A stretch of 64,000 nucleotides of DNA from Ekhidna sp964289745 (GCA_964289745.1 CAXYMM010000001.1:1736001-1800000), one strand, 5' to 3'; shown: positions 16,133 through 25,464, counted from the first letter of the stretch. The notes: generated from the letters alone by a model not told the origin. Translations and numbers: made by a program.

Positions 16133-18694
16133 ATGTCACAGAATACCAACAAAAAGCGTAGAAAGACTCCCAAGAAGAGTCTTCTCACAGATAGAAGAAC
16201 TCATCTTTTTGTAGGCTTCAGTCTTATGCTGATTGCCGTTTTCTTACTGGTTTCCTTTATCTCCTACTTCAAAACAGGACAAGCAGATCAAAGCGTAGTA
16301 GAGGCCTACACCTCAACAGGAATACAAGAATCAGGCTTAGAAGTACAAAACACATTCGGTCTTATAGGAGCGATTAGTGCACATTATTTCATTTTTCTTT
16401 GGTTCGGGATTGCCTCTATATTAATTCCCCCACTACTTTTCATTGTGGCTTACCGAATTATCTGGTATCGTTCACTCCTGCCTATTAGTCGGTCTTTCAA
16501 CTTTACTGTTTTCTACCTTATCTGGGTTAGCATGACTTTGGGTTATTTTATACTCACAAAAGAAGAATCTACTTTTCTAGGATACTTAGGTGGCGGCATT
16601 GGATACGAATTAGCTATTATATCCCATAGCCTAATGGGTTGGGGGGCTATTTTGTTTTTGGTCTTTTTATTCGTTGTATATAATATGTTTTTTTTCAATA
16701 TCACACATATTCCTGCATTAAGAGGTATTTTGGATCAATTAATTGACCTAATTGATAAGATTAAAATCGCATTACCTAAAAAGCCCATAAAAAAGAAAAA
16801 ACCAGCGGATATCAGTTCTGTGATTGATCAGGTTCGTAAAGAGGTAGAGGATGAAGAGGCATATCGAGATGAAACGGAAACATGGGTAGTTAAGAAACTA
16901 CCTCCGAAAATAAAAAAACCAGCACCACAAGGCGATCCTGAATTCACCGTTAACTTTCCCGAGTTCAAAGAAGCCCTCAACCCGGTTTCGAAAGAAGTCG
17001 ACGAAAAATTTTTTGACAAAAAAAAAGACCCCATTGTTCCAACCTCAAACCCTGAAATAGAAAAGCAACTAGAGGATACTTCAGATTCATATCATGAGGT
17101 GGCGGGAAATCCAAAATTAGAGAATATGCCTTTTGAGGTGGAACAAAAAAAATTCGATGAAGAAGTAACCGAAGAGTCAGTAAACTATGACCCTACCTTG
17201 GATCTTCCTGGGTATAAATTTCCTACTCCATCCTTGCTGATTGAATACCCCGAGAAAGACATCAAAGTATCGAAAGACGAGCTGGAGACAAATAAAGACC
17301 GTATCATCGAGACATTGATCAATTTCAAGATTGGTATTACCAGCATAAAAGCAACAATTGGCCCCACGGTTACGCTTTATGAAATCGTTCCTGAAGCAGG
17401 AGTCAAAATCTCTAAAATCAAAAACCTCGAAGATGACATTGCATTAAGCTTGGCGGCACTTGGCATTCGTATCATTGCTCCAATTCCAGGTAAAGGGACA
17501 ATCGGGATAGAGGTACCCAACAAAAACAGGGAAATGGTAGATGCTCGTTCCGTGATTACTACAAGTAAGTTCATGGAAAGTAAAATGGAACTTCCTGTGG
17601 TGCTGGGAAAAACCATTTCCAATGAAGTTTTTGTTACTGACCTGGCTAAAATGCCACACCTTTTGATGGCAGGAGCAACTGGACAAGGCAAATCGGTCGG
17701 TTTAAACATCATACTAACTTCCCTGCTCTACAAAAAACATCCATCACAGTTAAAGTTTGTGCTAGTAGATCCCAAAAAGGTTGAGTTGACACTATTCAAT
17801 CAAATAGAAAAGCACTTCCTTACTAAACTGCCCGGTAGCGAAGAGTCGATTATTACAGACACTTCTAAGGTAATCAATACTTTAAACTCACTCTGCATCG
17901 AAATGGACAACCGATATGACTTACTTAAGAGTGCCGCATGTCGTAACCTGAAGGAGTATAACCTAAAATTTAAGGCTCGACGACTAAACCCCCAAAAAGG
18001 TCATGGATTCTTGCCGTATATTGTGCTTGTAATCGATGAGCTAGCCGATTTGATGATGACCGCTGGAAAGGAAATTGAGACCCCGATAGCAAGACTAGCA
18101 CAGTTGGCTAGAGCCATTGGCATTCATTTAATTGTGGCTACACAAAGACCTTCAGTAAACGTCATTACCGGTATAATCAAGGCCAATTTTCCAGCACGAC
18201 TCTCTTTCCGAGTAACTTCAAAAATTGACTCTAGAACCATTCTAGATGCGGGAGGAGCTGACCAATTGGTTGGGATGGGCGACATGCTACTTTCCATGGG
18301 GTCTGAAATGACTCGCTTGCAGTGCGCATTTGTAGATACTCCAGAAGTGGAGCGTTTGTGTGAATTTATTGGAGAGCAGAGGGGTTATGATAATGCCTAC
18401 ATGCTTCCAGAATATGCTGGGGAAGAGGAACTTGGAATCGGTGAGGCAGACCTCTCTGATCGAGACGTACTCTTTGCAGATGCTGCACGACTCATTGTAA
18501 TTCATCAGCAAGGCAGCACTTCTCTCATTCAACGCAAAATGAAGTTGGGATACAACAGAGCGGGCAGACTTATTGATCAACTAGAAATCGCTGGTATAGT
18601 AGGGCCTTTTGAAGGAAGTAAAGCCAGAGAAGTTCTCATACCAGATGAGCAAAGTTTGGAACAGTTATTGACTGAAATAGAAATAAAATACTAA
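16133..18694 (+). CDS. ftsK: DNA translocase FtsK/SpoIIIE
   Basis: An 853-residue septal DNA translocase that pumps chromosomal DNA during division. Four membrane helices lie within the first ~190 residues, followed by a charged, Pro-rich linker (about 200-380). The motor has Walker A GATGQGKSVGLN, Walker B IVLVIDELADLMM, and IHLIVATQRPSVNVITG. The C-terminal winged-helix gamma domain (QGSTSLIQRKMKLGYNRAG, then LEIAGIVGP) reads KOPS-type sites and activates Xer recombination. I take ATG 16133 (MSQNTNKKRRK); a TTG at 16118 adds five residues. The xer gene lies just upstream, which fits a shared role. Confidence 0.96.
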   Translation: MSQNTNKKRRKTPKKSLLTDRRTHLFVGFSLMLIAVFLLVSFISYFKTGQADQSVVEAYTSTGIQESGLEVQNTFGLIGAISAHYFIFLWFGIASILIPPLLFIVAYRIIWYRSLLPISRSFNFTVFYLIWVSMTLGYFILTKEESTFLGYLGGGIGYELAIISHSLMGWGAILFLVFLFVVYNMFFFNITHIPALRGILDQLIDLIDKIKIALPKKPIKKKKPADISSVIDQVRKEVEDEEAYRDETETWVVKKLPPKIKKPAPQGDPEFTVNFPEFKEALNPVSKEVDEKFFDKKKDPIVPTSNPEIEKQLEDTSDSYHEVAGNPKLENMPFEVEQKKFDEEVTEESVNYDPTLDLPGYKFPTPSLLIEYPEKDIKVSKDELETNKDRIIETLINFKIGITSIKATIGPTVTLYEIVPEAGVKISKIKNLEDDIALSLAALGIRIIAPIPGKGTIGIEVPNKNREMVDARSVITTSKFMESKMELPVVLGKTISNEVFVTDLAKMPHLLMAGATGQGKSVGLNIILTSLLYKKHPSQLKFVLVDPKKVELTLFNQIEKHFLTKLPGSEESIITDTSKVINTLNSLCIEMDNRYDLLKSAACRNLKEYNLKFKARRLNPQKGHGFLPYIVLVIDELADLMMTAGKEIETPIARLAQLARAIGIHLIVATQRPSVNVITGIIKANFPARLSFRVTSKIDSRTILDAGGADQLVGMGDMLLSMGSEMTRLQCAFVDTPEVERLCEFIGEQRGYDNAYMLPEYAGEEELGIGEADLSDRDVLFADAARLIVIHQQGSTSLIQRKMKLGYNRAGRLIDQLEIAGIVGPFEGSKAREVLIPDEQSLEQLLTEIEIKY

Positions 18695-18706
18695 GTACAC
18701 AACATC

Positions 18707-19333
18707 ATGAAAAAATTAATCATTGCATTACTTATTCTTTTGGGAAACCAGACAATCGCACAATATGATCCCGATGCCTTGGCTATTCTGGATGCCATGA
18801 GTATGAAATATAAGAGTATCGAAGGGTTTTATGCAGAGTTCTCTCAAAACCTGAAAAACGTAACAGCAGGTTTAGATGAAACCATTAGGGGTAAAATTAC
18901 GGTTAAGAAAGACAAATACGTACTGGATGTGGTAGGTCAAAAAATTTATAATGATGGAGAAAATATTTACACATACAACGCTGAGGTTAATGAGGTTACG
19001 ATCTCTACCTACGACAATACTAGCGAGGAAATAAGCTTGAATAACATTTACGACATCTACAAATCTGGATTCAAATATGGAATATATGAAGTAATAGAGG
19101 GGGTTTCGTACATCGATCTTGATCCGGAGGATAGAAGCGACAAAAGTTACTTTAAGATTAGAATGGAGATTGATACTACTAATAACCTGAAAGCATTTAG
19201 CGTTTTCGAACCTTCGGGCAATGTCTATCGATATACCATTTCAAATTTTTTAGAGAAAAAAAGCATAAGCGATAGCTTCTTCACTTTCGACTCCAGTGCA
19301 TATGATGGCATAGAAATCCTCGATTTTCGTTAA
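18707..19333 (+). CDS. lolA: LolA-like outer-membrane lipoprotein carrier
   Basis: A 208-residue secreted protein. The signal peptide is MKKLIIALLILLGNQTIAQ, cleaved before YDPDA. The mature part has the LolA pattern: an amphipathic first helix (LAILDAMSMKYKSIEGFYAEF), then strands with GKITVKKDKYVLDVVGQKIYNDG and IYTYNAEVNEVTIS. LolA carries lipoproteins through the periplasm from LolCDE to the outer membrane. It lies 12 bp after ftsK; the ftsK-lolA order is frequent in bacteria and supports the call. Confidence 0.88.
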   Translation: MKKLIIALLILLGNQTIAQYDPDALAILDAMSMKYKSIEGFYAEFSQNLKNVTAGLDETIRGKITVKKDKYVLDVVGQKIYNDGENIYTYNAEVNEVTISTYDNTSEEISLNNIYDIYKSGFKYGIYEVIEGVSYIDLDPEDRSDKSYFKIRMEIDTTNNLKAFSVFEPSGNVYRYTISNFLEKKSISDSFFTFDSSAYDGIEILDFR

Positions 19334-19403
19334 GATTTAAATTATCTTACTACCTTTACATTACTCAGGGAGATTCCTGATACTAGTACTTTTTATATTT
19401 TAG

Positions 19404-19649
19404 ATGAACATTTTTGTAGCTAAGCTTAACTATGCAACTTCAGAAGATGCATTAAGAAAAGCGTTTGAAGAATTCGGAACAGTCGATTCCGTAAAGGTTA
19501 TTATGGACAGAGATACCAATCGATCTAAGGGTTTTGGTTTCGTGGAGATGCCAGATGACAGTGAAGCCATGGAGGCAATCTCCAGTTTGAATGACTCAGA
19601 ATTAGATGGAAGAACCATCGTTGTTAAAAAAGCCAACCCGAAAAGGTAA
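19404..19649 (+). CDS. RRM-domain RNA-binding protein
   Basis: An 81-residue protein that is one RNA-recognition motif. RNP2 is MNIFVAKLNY at the N-terminus and RNP1 is RSKGFGFVEM at about residues 46-55; the order beta-alpha-beta-beta-alpha-beta fills the whole protein. Such small RRM proteins in Bacteroidota and cyanobacteria bind single-stranded RNA, often with cold or stress induction. Targets are unknown. The gene is followed by a strong hairpin terminator and seems to be its own unit. Confidence 0.92.
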   Translation: MNIFVAKLNYATSEDALRKAFEEFGTVDSVKVIMDRDTNRSKGFGFVEMPDDSEAMEAISSLNDSELDGRTIVVKKANPKR

Positions 19650-19692
19650 GGACTCTAACTACAGATTCTAAAGTTATTATTTGATTTAAATT

Positions 19693-19719
19693 GCTCGCAC
19701 AGAACTTTTCTGTGCGAGC
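19693..19719 (+). terminator. Perfect 11-bp hairpin, probable terminator
   Basis: Arms GCTCGCACAGA (19693-19703) and TCTGTGCGAGC (19709-19719) pair perfectly around a 5-nt loop. It lies 43 bp after the RRM gene stop. The downstream sequence is T-rich (ATGTTATTATTTTAATT) but lacks an uninterrupted T-run. Confidence 0.75.
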
Positions 19720-19756
19720 TATGTTATTATTTTAATTACTTAAAAAATCTATTAAT

Positions 19757-19972
19757 TTGGCTAGACCTGCAACAACCCCAGTAAAACTAAAGGACGGATA
19801 CTACATAGAACTCAGACATAAGGGTGAAAGAAAGGGAATCAAACTTCGTAGCGACACAGTTCCTGAACTTCATCAGTCAATTAAGAAATACGAAAAGCTT
19901 TATGACGTCAATTTCTATGGAGAAGTGAAAAAGGGTAAAGTGATAAGCGAAAAACTTCCGAAGCTCAAATAA
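19757..19972 (+). CDS. Small conserved hypothetical protein
   Basis: A 71-residue basic protein starting at TTG (MARPATTPVKLKDGYYIEL). No named domain is recognised, although short proteins of this type with the start MARPATTPVKLKDG are familiar in Bacteroidota. It has roughly two strands (DGYYIELRHKGERKGIKLR) followed by a helix (VPELHQSIKKYEKLYDV) and a basic tail, which could suit nucleic-acid binding. No function is claimed. It is flanked upstream by the RRM gene terminator. Confidence 0.65.
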   Translation: MARPATTPVKLKDGYYIELRHKGERKGIKLRSDTVPELHQSIKKYEKLYDVNFYGEVKKGKVISEKLPKLK

Positions 19973-20046
19973 ATATCTTTTTTTGAAGATTAAGCGCATT
20001 TTAATAGCGATGTTTGACTCGGACACTTTTAGCTATTTTAGAAAGT

Positions 20047-20856
20047 ATGAACAAGAATGCCCTTGTAAAGCAAATACAGGAGAAAGAGTCTTTTCTATGT
20101 GTTGGCTTGGACACGGTTTTAGATAAAATACCTCATCACCTTCTTTCAGCATCGGATCCTATCTTTGAATTCAATAAGCAAATTATTGATGCAACAATAG
20201 CGTTCACTGTAGCTTATAAACCAAATATCGCTTTTTATGAGGTCGAAGGATCACGTGGTTGGGATGCATTACAAAAAACCATAGAATACATTCCTAAAGA
20301 AGTATTTACAATTGCTGATGCAAAGCGTGGTGATATTGGAAATACTTCTAGAGTGTATGCCATGGCCTTTTTCGAAAAGTTAAACTTTGATGCTATTACC
20401 GTGACCCCTTATATGGGTTCAGACTCAGTTAAACCTTTCTTAGAGTTTAAAAACAAATGGGTGATTCTCTTAGCTGTAACGAGCAATCTAGGAGGGTTCG
20501 ATTTTCAATACCTGAATATCCATGGAGAGGAGCTATTCAAAAAAATAATTCGAAAAAGTACTGACTGGGGTTCAAATGAAAACATGATGTATGTAGTGGG
20601 TGCCACTCGTCCAGAGGCCCTGAAAGAGATTAGGAAGATCATCCCAGATCATTTCCTGCTGATTCCTGGCTTAGGTGCTCAAGGTGGAGACTTAAAAACC
20701 ATCTGCAAACACGGGCTGAATCAAGACTGTGGATTATTGGTAAATTCGTCTAGAGGAATTATATATTCTGATTCCTCGAAAAGATTTACTAAGGAAGTCT
20801 CTAAGAAGGCTCTTGATATACAACGGGAAATGGCTCAGATACTTCAGACGCTCTGA
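20047..20856 (+). CDS. pyrF: Orotidine-5'-phosphate decarboxylase
   Basis: A 269-residue OMP decarboxylase, final step of UMP synthesis. The catalytic Asp-x-Lys-x-x-Asp motif is in IADAKRGDIGNTSRVYA, the substrate-binding start is FLCVGLDTVLDKIP, and the phosphate-binding part is LIPGLGAQGGDLKT. The length and these motifs fit the longer PyrF group of Bacteroidota, actinobacteria and myxobacteria. I start at ATG 20047 (MNKNALVKQIQEKESF); an earlier TTG in the frame at 20014 adds a segment without family resemblance. It converges with the helix-hairpin-helix gene, leaving a 1-bp gap. Confidence 0.94.
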   Translation: MNKNALVKQIQEKESFLCVGLDTVLDKIPHHLLSASDPIFEFNKQIIDATIAFTVAYKPNIAFYEVEGSRGWDALQKTIEYIPKEVFTIADAKRGDIGNTSRVYAMAFFEKLNFDAITVTPYMGSDSVKPFLEFKNKWVILLAVTSNLGGFDFQYLNIHGEELFKKIIRKSTDWGSNENMMYVVGATRPEALKEIRKIIPDHFLLIPGLGAQGGDLKTICKHGLNQDCGLLVNSSRGIIYSDSSKRFTKEVSKKALDIQREMAQILQTL

Positions 20857-20857
20857 G

Positions 20858-21550
20858 CTACAAAGTAACGTATCGTTCTAGCCGTGCCAACTCATCCTCA
20901 TTTACGTACTTTCCAATCTCTCTTCTGAATTGCTCTATGCTCTTATAGGGTCGATATTCTTCGAATTCATGAAGCATTTTATTACCCACTCCAGGAATGG
21001 TTAAAATTTCTGCTTTCGAAGCCGTATTCAAGTTAACTGGCACAAAAATATATTTTTCATACCTAGATACTTCTTCCTCGGATACATATTTCCCAATTTC
21101 CCTTCTAAACTGAGATATTGAGGTATAAGGTCGATATTCTTCAAATTCGTGCGCCATCTTATTTCCTACTTTTGGAATCATCTTAAAATCTTCCTTAGCT
21201 GTGGTATTCAGATTCATCGGCAAAAACAGCTTGGCTTTCAGGTTATCAAACTTTGAGTCACTTGCTACGTTTTTCAGCTTATTTATAAATTCTGATGGGT
21301 TCAAGTATGGTCTGCCTTCCACAATCTTTTTTATTTCAGCATCTAAAAAACCTAGTGAATAAAGATCTTCTTCTGAAGCAAGATTTGGATTTAAAACAGA
21401 CGATTTAACTTTCACAGGCTCTTTCAAGGTAGCTGGCTCTTTAATTTTAAGTGTTGCTTCTGTAGATGTGCCTGCTGTTTCATTCGATCCAGAATTGGTA
21501 CACGCACAAAATGTCGCTGAACTTATTATTAAGAATGCTAATTTTTTCAT
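20858..21550 (-). CDS. Helix-hairpin-helix (ComEA-like) lipoprotein
   Basis: A 230-residue protein with a lipoprotein signal: MKKLAFLIISSATFCAC, with the lipidated Cys at about 17, then a Ser/Thr-rich linker. The rest has three helix-hairpin-helix units of the ComEA type: LNPNLASEEDLYSLGF; NLNTTAKEDFKMIPKVGNKMAHEF; and NLNTASKAEILTIPGVGNKMLHEF. The last two are followed by near-identical blocks (EEYRPY, QFRREIGKY), showing a recent internal duplication of about 65 residues. HHH motifs bind DNA backbones, so a periplasmic or surface DNA-binding role is possible; the family is also found outside competence. The adjacent membrane-protein gene is 5 bp upstream on the same strand. Confidence 0.8.
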   Translation of the reverse strand: MKKLAFLIISSATFCACTNSGSNETAGTSTEATLKIKEPATLKEPVKVKSSVLNPNLASEEDLYSLGFLDAEIKKIVEGRPYLNPSEFINKLKNVASDSKFDNLKAKLFLPMNLNTTAKEDFKMIPKVGNKMAHEFEEYRPYTSISQFRREIGKYVSEEEVSRYEKYIFVPVNLNTASKAEILTIPGVGNKMLHEFEEYRPYKSIEQFRREIGKYVNEDELARLERYVTL

Positions 21551-21555
21551 CTTTA

Positions 21556-21972
21556 TTATTCTTTAATTTTTAATTGTATCAATAAAAATCCCATTAAACC
21601 GATGGGTACTAATATGCTAGGTGCTAAGGCAGGGATGGCTCCAGTAAGTGATTTTGAGCATAACTCAAGCGCACTTAGGGTAGGATACATCTCTACTTCA
21701 AACTCCCAATTGCTTTTCAAATGTAGAATAACTCCAAGTATTCCCGATACAATCGTAAGCAAATAGACCACTTTCACTATAATCAGTGATCTGGCACTTA
21801 GGAAAAGGCTTACAATACCTAGGCTCAAAAAAATTAATGGAAATAATTGCCAAAAAGACTCGTAGTGCCCGATGAAAACCAATTCCAATAGGAGTCCAAA
21901 ATGAAAAAAAAGAAAAACCAAAAATGCTAATTTGAATTGTTGATTTTGAGGTACTGGTCTAGCCTTTTTCAT
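21556..21972 (-). CDS. Hypothetical four-helix membrane protein
   Basis: A 138-residue protein with a short basic N-terminus and four hydrophobic segments: LAFLVFLFFHFGLLLELVFI, LFPLIFLSLGIVSLFL, IIVKVVYLLTIVSGILGVIL and the C-terminal ILVPIGLMGFLLIQL. No enzyme motif or named family is recognised. It lies 5 bp upstream of the HHH lipoprotein gene, so the two are probably co-transcribed. Function unknown. Confidence 0.6.
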   Translation of the reverse strand: MKKARPVPQNQQFKLAFLVFLFFHFGLLLELVFIGHYESFWQLFPLIFLSLGIVSLFLSARSLIIVKVVYLLTIVSGILGVILHLKSNWEFEVEMYPTLSALELCSKSLTGAIPALAPSILVPIGLMGFLLIQLKIKE

Positions 21973-22066
21973 TGAATTGATTAAGAAATAGTTGGGATTG
22001 ATTCCAAACTAGCCATAATATCTTTTTTCAAACTTAGCATCTATTGCATTTCTAACGATTTTATTT

Positions 22067-22669
22067 TTATAAAACGATTTGATTTTTGCAAAGTTCGACC
22101 TCTTTAGGATCATTCGAAGCAACTAATATGGTGCACTTAAGTTGAAGCATTTCTGCCTTCCACCAGTTGAATCCATCCATATCTAAATTGGCTGTGGGTT
22201 CATCTAAGTAGATTATTTCATTTTTAAAGTAAAACCCAAGAATAAGTTTTACTCGCTGTTTCATTCCAGTAGAAAAATCAGTGATTGGTTTCCTCAAGGG
22301 TAAAGAGACTTTTTCCGCCATTTCATCTAATTTCAAAATGGGTTCTTTATAATAAGAGTGGAAGGAGAGCAACTCTTGCAGTGTCATTTCTTCGATGATC
22401 TCTGTGTAGGGGCCTACGTATGAGCCACTTATTTTTTCAATCTCATAGCTAGCCGATTTGTTTATTTTGATGGTTCCCTCTGACGGAGCCAAATACCCAC
22501 TTAATATTTGAAGAAGAGTAGATTTTCCAGCTCCGTTTTTACCTGTAATGGCTACGGAGGTACCGCTTTCAATCGCAACGTTGAGTTCTCGAAAAATCCA
22601 CGTTTTTCCAAAGCGCTTTCCAATATTTTCACCGTGTATATTCAAAAGGCTAGATGGACTTTGGAACAC
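22067..22669 (-). CDS. ABC transporter ATP-binding protein (CcmA-like)
   Basis: A 200-residue ABC ATPase. Walker A is GKNGAGKSTLLQ (about 40-51), the signature is DFSTGMKQRVKL, and Walker B is IIYLDEPTANLD. The switch His after the D-loop is Asn in VASNDPKE, an unusual change. Size and sequence resemble the short ATPases of heme-exporter (CcmA) type, but no permease gene is adjacent, so the transported substrate cannot be assigned. It overlaps the HD-domain gene upstream by 20 bp on the same strand. Confidence 0.85.
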   Translation of the reverse strand: MFQSPSSLLNIHGENIGKRFGKTWIFRELNVAIESGTSVAITGKNGAGKSTLLQILSGYLAPSEGTIKINKSASYEIEKISGSYVGPYTEIIEEMTLQELLSFHSYYKEPILKLDEMAEKVSLPLRKPITDFSTGMKQRVKLILGFYFKNEIIYLDEPTANLDMDGFNWWKAEMLQLKCTILVASNDPKEVELCKNQIVL

Positions 22670-23873
22670 ATAGATAATATTTTTTTACGATCTGACTCAT
22701 TGCTTTTATATTGGGTAGGTCGGAGGCATCTGCTACATCAATTATATCTCCGTTCTTCCTTAAGATTTTAATCGACTGCCCGGAAGCGATGTAAGCAGCG
22801 TTGCTTACAGAACCTGTTTTTATGAAATAGGAGGCCTCATCTTCATTCAACTGCCATTTCTTCATGATTTTTGATTTAAGATCATCAGTGATGATTTTTC
22901 CTATTTCTTCGTTGGAAAATGAGATACCTAATAGTTTTCGATCCAGTAGCATCTTGCTTAACATGCGTAAAACCAAATCTTCTCCATCTTGCCAAAATTT
23001 GATAGCCCCCCAAATGTCGCTATCATCAAGTTTTGAATATACTTCAAGAAGTTCCTTGTTTTCTTTGAAATCTTCACCAGAAATATTCCTTTCTAGAAAA
23101 ATAGATAATGCGGGTGTAGCTGTTATTTTTTTACCAGCTTGAACCAATTTCTTTGCTCTTTTGATCAACTTTATGAGCATTACTTCTGCACATACAGCTG
23201 TTTTGTGCAAATACACCTGCCAATACATAAGTCGTCTGGCACTTAGAAAATTCTCAATGCTGTAAATTCCTTTTTCTTCCACAACAAGTTGTTCCTCTAC
23301 TACATTGAGCATTTTAATGATTCGTTCAGATCCGATAGACCCTTCATGAACTCCAGTAAAAAATGAGTCTCTTTTTAAATAATCTAGTCGATCAATATCC
23401 AGTTGGCTGGATGCAAGTTGGTGGAAAAAGGCTCTATGATACCGATTTTTAAAAATACTGATAGCCATTTCCAGATCGCCATCCAATTCTTCATTCAAAA
23501 CCTCCATCATCCAAGTACTTATTTGCTCATGACTAGTGTTCTGGACTAATGAAAATTCTAGTGTGTGAGAAAAGGGCCCATGGCCTATGTCATGTAGTAA
23601 AATGGCGATTATGCTAGCCTTTTTTTCTTCTGTGCTTATTTCTATTCCTTTTTCTTCTAGGGAGTGGAGTGCTCGCTGCATTAAATCCATAGCACCGAGC
23701 GCGTGGTGAAACCTTGTATGCAATGCACCAGGGTACACTAAGTCAGAAAGTCCAAGTTGTTTAATCCTCCTCAGACGCTGAAAATAGCGATGTTCAATGA
23801 CGTCAAATGAGAGATCGCTGGGGATATTTATAAATCCGTAAACCGGATCGTTTAGGATTTTCTTTTTGTTCAA
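22650..23873 (-). CDS. HD-domain phosphohydrolase (dGTPase-like)
   Basis: A metal-dependent phosphohydrolase of about 407 residues in the SAMHD1/dGTPase-like group. Motifs seen: RYFQRLRRIKQLGLSDLVYP, HTRFHHALGAMDLM (first His), the HD pair in AILLHDIGHGPFSHTLE, and the last metal Asp in SQLDIDRLDYLKRDS. Such enzymes hydrolyse (deoxy)nucleoside triphosphates; the exact substrate is unknown. I infer a TTG start at 23871-23873, giving NKKKILNDPVYGFI as in homologues. A longer frame to 23963 would run across the divergent porX start and lacks resemblance there. Confidence 0.85.
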   Translation of the reverse strand: MNKKKILNDPVYGFINIPSDLSFDVIEHRYFQRLRRIKQLGLSDLVYPGALHTRFHHALGAMDLMQRALHSLEEKGIEISTEEKKASIIAILLHDIGHGPFSHTLEFSLVQNTSHEQISTWMMEVLNEELDGDLEMAISIFKNRYHRAFFHQLASSQLDIDRLDYLKRDSFFTGVHEGSIGSERIIKMLNVVEEQLVVEEKGIYSIENFLSARRLMYWQVYLHKTAVCAEVMLIKLIKRAKKLVQAGKKITATPALSIFLERNISGEDFKENKELLEVYSKLDDSDIWGAIKFWQDGEDLVLRMLSKMLLDRKLLGISFSNEEIGKIITDDLKSKIMKKWQLNEDEASYFIKTGSVSNAAYIASGQSIKILRKNGDIIDVADASDLPNIKAMSQIVKKYYLCVPKSI

Positions 23874-23913
23874 GAGATTAAGTGCTTTATTTAGGTCGCA
23901 ATAAATATCAAAT

Positions 23914-25464
23914 ATGCAGCAATATAGAATCTTGTGGGCGGATGATGAAATAGAACTTCTCAAGCCTCACATTTTGTTTTTGGAAAATAAGGGCTATCAT
24001 CTTACGCCCGTAAACAGTGGGACAGATGCACTTGAAGAGATTGATCATGGATACTTCGATATCGTTTTTTTGGATGAGAATATGCCAGGAATGACGGGAC
24101 TACAGACGCTGAACTACATAAAGTCTACTCACCCGAATCTACCAGTAGTTATGATTACTAAGAACGAGGCAGAAGAAATCATGGAGGAAGCCATTGGAGC
24201 CAAGATTGCAGATTACTTAATAAAGCCACTCAACCCAAATCAAATGTTACTTTCAGTAAAAAAAATATTGGATAACAAGCGAATCATTTCAGAAAAAACC
24301 AATCTGGGCTATCAAAAAGAATTTCAGAAGCTGACTATGGACACGATGGATGCGCAAGACCATCATGACTGGGCAGAGGTATACAAAAAGCTTGTTTATT
24401 GGGAATTGGAGATTGATGAGACACACGATAAAAGCATGGTTGAAGTGTTGAGTGCTCAAAAAAATGAGGCAGATCACAATTTCTCCAGATTTATTATCAA
24501 TAACTATGAGGGCTGGCTTAGTAATCCTAATATTGATCGACCGCTACTTTCCCACAACTTGATAAAGAGCAGAATATTTCCAATGCTTGGAGCGGAACCT
24601 GTTTTTTTGATTGTGATCGATAATTTAAGGTTCGACCAGTGGAAAATTATTGAACCAGAAGTTTCAGAGTTATTTAGTGTGGCATCAGAAGAGATTTATT
24701 ATTCGATCCTGCCAACCACTACTGCATATGCTCGAAATGCATTATTTGCTGGACTCACACCATTGGAAATTTCTAATCGACTCCCTAAATTTTGGATAGA
24801 CGAGGAAGATGATGATAAAAAGAATCAGTTTGAGAGAGAGTTATTTGAATCCAATCTTGTCCGAAACCGAATTGGAGAAAAATTTTCTTATCATAAAATA
24901 CTTAGATCTGAAGAGGGGAAGAGGTTAAGCGAGAGCATCACTGATCTAATGTCAAACGGCTTGAATGCAATCGTCTACAATTTTGTAGACATGTTATCTC
25001 ACGCCAGAACGGAAATGCAAATGATAAGGGAATTGGCACCACACGAGTCGGCTTACAGATCAATCACAAAGTCGTGGTTCACTCATTCTTCTTTGTTCGA
25101 TACATTGAAAACGCTGTCTGAGAACAAAGTGAAAGTGGTAATAACAACAGATCATGGGACAATTAGAGTTGGGAAAGCCCAAAAAATTGTTGGAGACAGG
25201 AAGACAAATTCTAATTTACGATACAAAGTGGGTAGAAATCTGGCTTTTGAAGAGAAAAAAGTTTATTTTCATAGAACCGCTGAAAACATTGGTCTACCTA
25301 AATCTCATATCAGCAGTACGTTTGTATTTGCGCTAAAAGATCATTTTTTCGTATACCCCAATAATTTTAATCATTACGTCAGGCATTACAACGATACCTT
25401 TCAGCATGGAGGCATTTCGATGGAGGAGATTCTGATTCCTTTCATTGTTTTAGATAACAAATGA
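23914..25464 (+). CDS. porX: PorX: response regulator with PglZ domain
   Basis: A 516-residue two-domain regulator. Residues 4-125 are a CheY-like receiver (ILWADDEIELLKPH, phospho-acceptor Asp in DIVFLDENMPGMTGLQ, Thr in VVMITKN, Lys in DYLIKPLNP). The C-terminal part is an alkaline-phosphatase-like PglZ domain (VFLIVIDNLRFDQWK; TTTAYARNALFAGLTP; TTDHGTIRV; HGGISMEEILIPF). This combination is PorX, which with the kinase PorY regulates type IX secretion and whose effector domain cleaves oligonucleotides in characterised homologues. No porY is in the window. It shares a 4-bp ATGA overlap with tsaE. Confidence 0.93.
   Translation: MQQYRILWADDEIELLKPHILFLENKGYHLTPVNSGTDALEEIDHGYFDIVFLDENMPGMTGLQTLNYIKSTHPNLPVVMITKNEAEEIMEEAIGAKIADYLIKPLNPNQMLLSVKKILDNKRIISEKTNLGYQKEFQKLTMDTMDAQDHHDWAEVYKKLVYWELEIDETHDKSMVEVLSAQKNEADHNFSRFIINNYEGWLSNPNIDRPLLSHNLIKSRIFPMLGAEPVFLIVIDNLRFDQWKIIEPEVSELFSVASEEIYYSILPTTTAYARNALFAGLTPLEISNRLPKFWIDEEDDDKKNQFERELFESNLVRNRIGEKFSYHKILRSEEGKRLSESITDLMSNGLNAIVYNFVDMLSHARTEMQMIRELAPHESAYRSITKSWFTHSSLFDTLKTLSENKVKVVITTDHGTIRVGKAQKIVGDRKTNSNLRYKVGRNLAFEEKKVYFHRTAENIGLPKSHISSTFVFALKDHFFVYPNNFNHYVRHYNDTFQHGGISMEEILIPFIVLDNK

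Noticed and set aside
20858..21550. Competence ComEA
   Set aside because: HHH motifs alone are not enough; no other competence genes are nearby and the protein is a lipoprotein with duplicated units.
23874..23963. Extended N-terminus of the HD-domain hydrolase
   Set aside because: It would overlap the divergent porX start and shows no family resemblance; a TTG start at 23873 fits homologues better.
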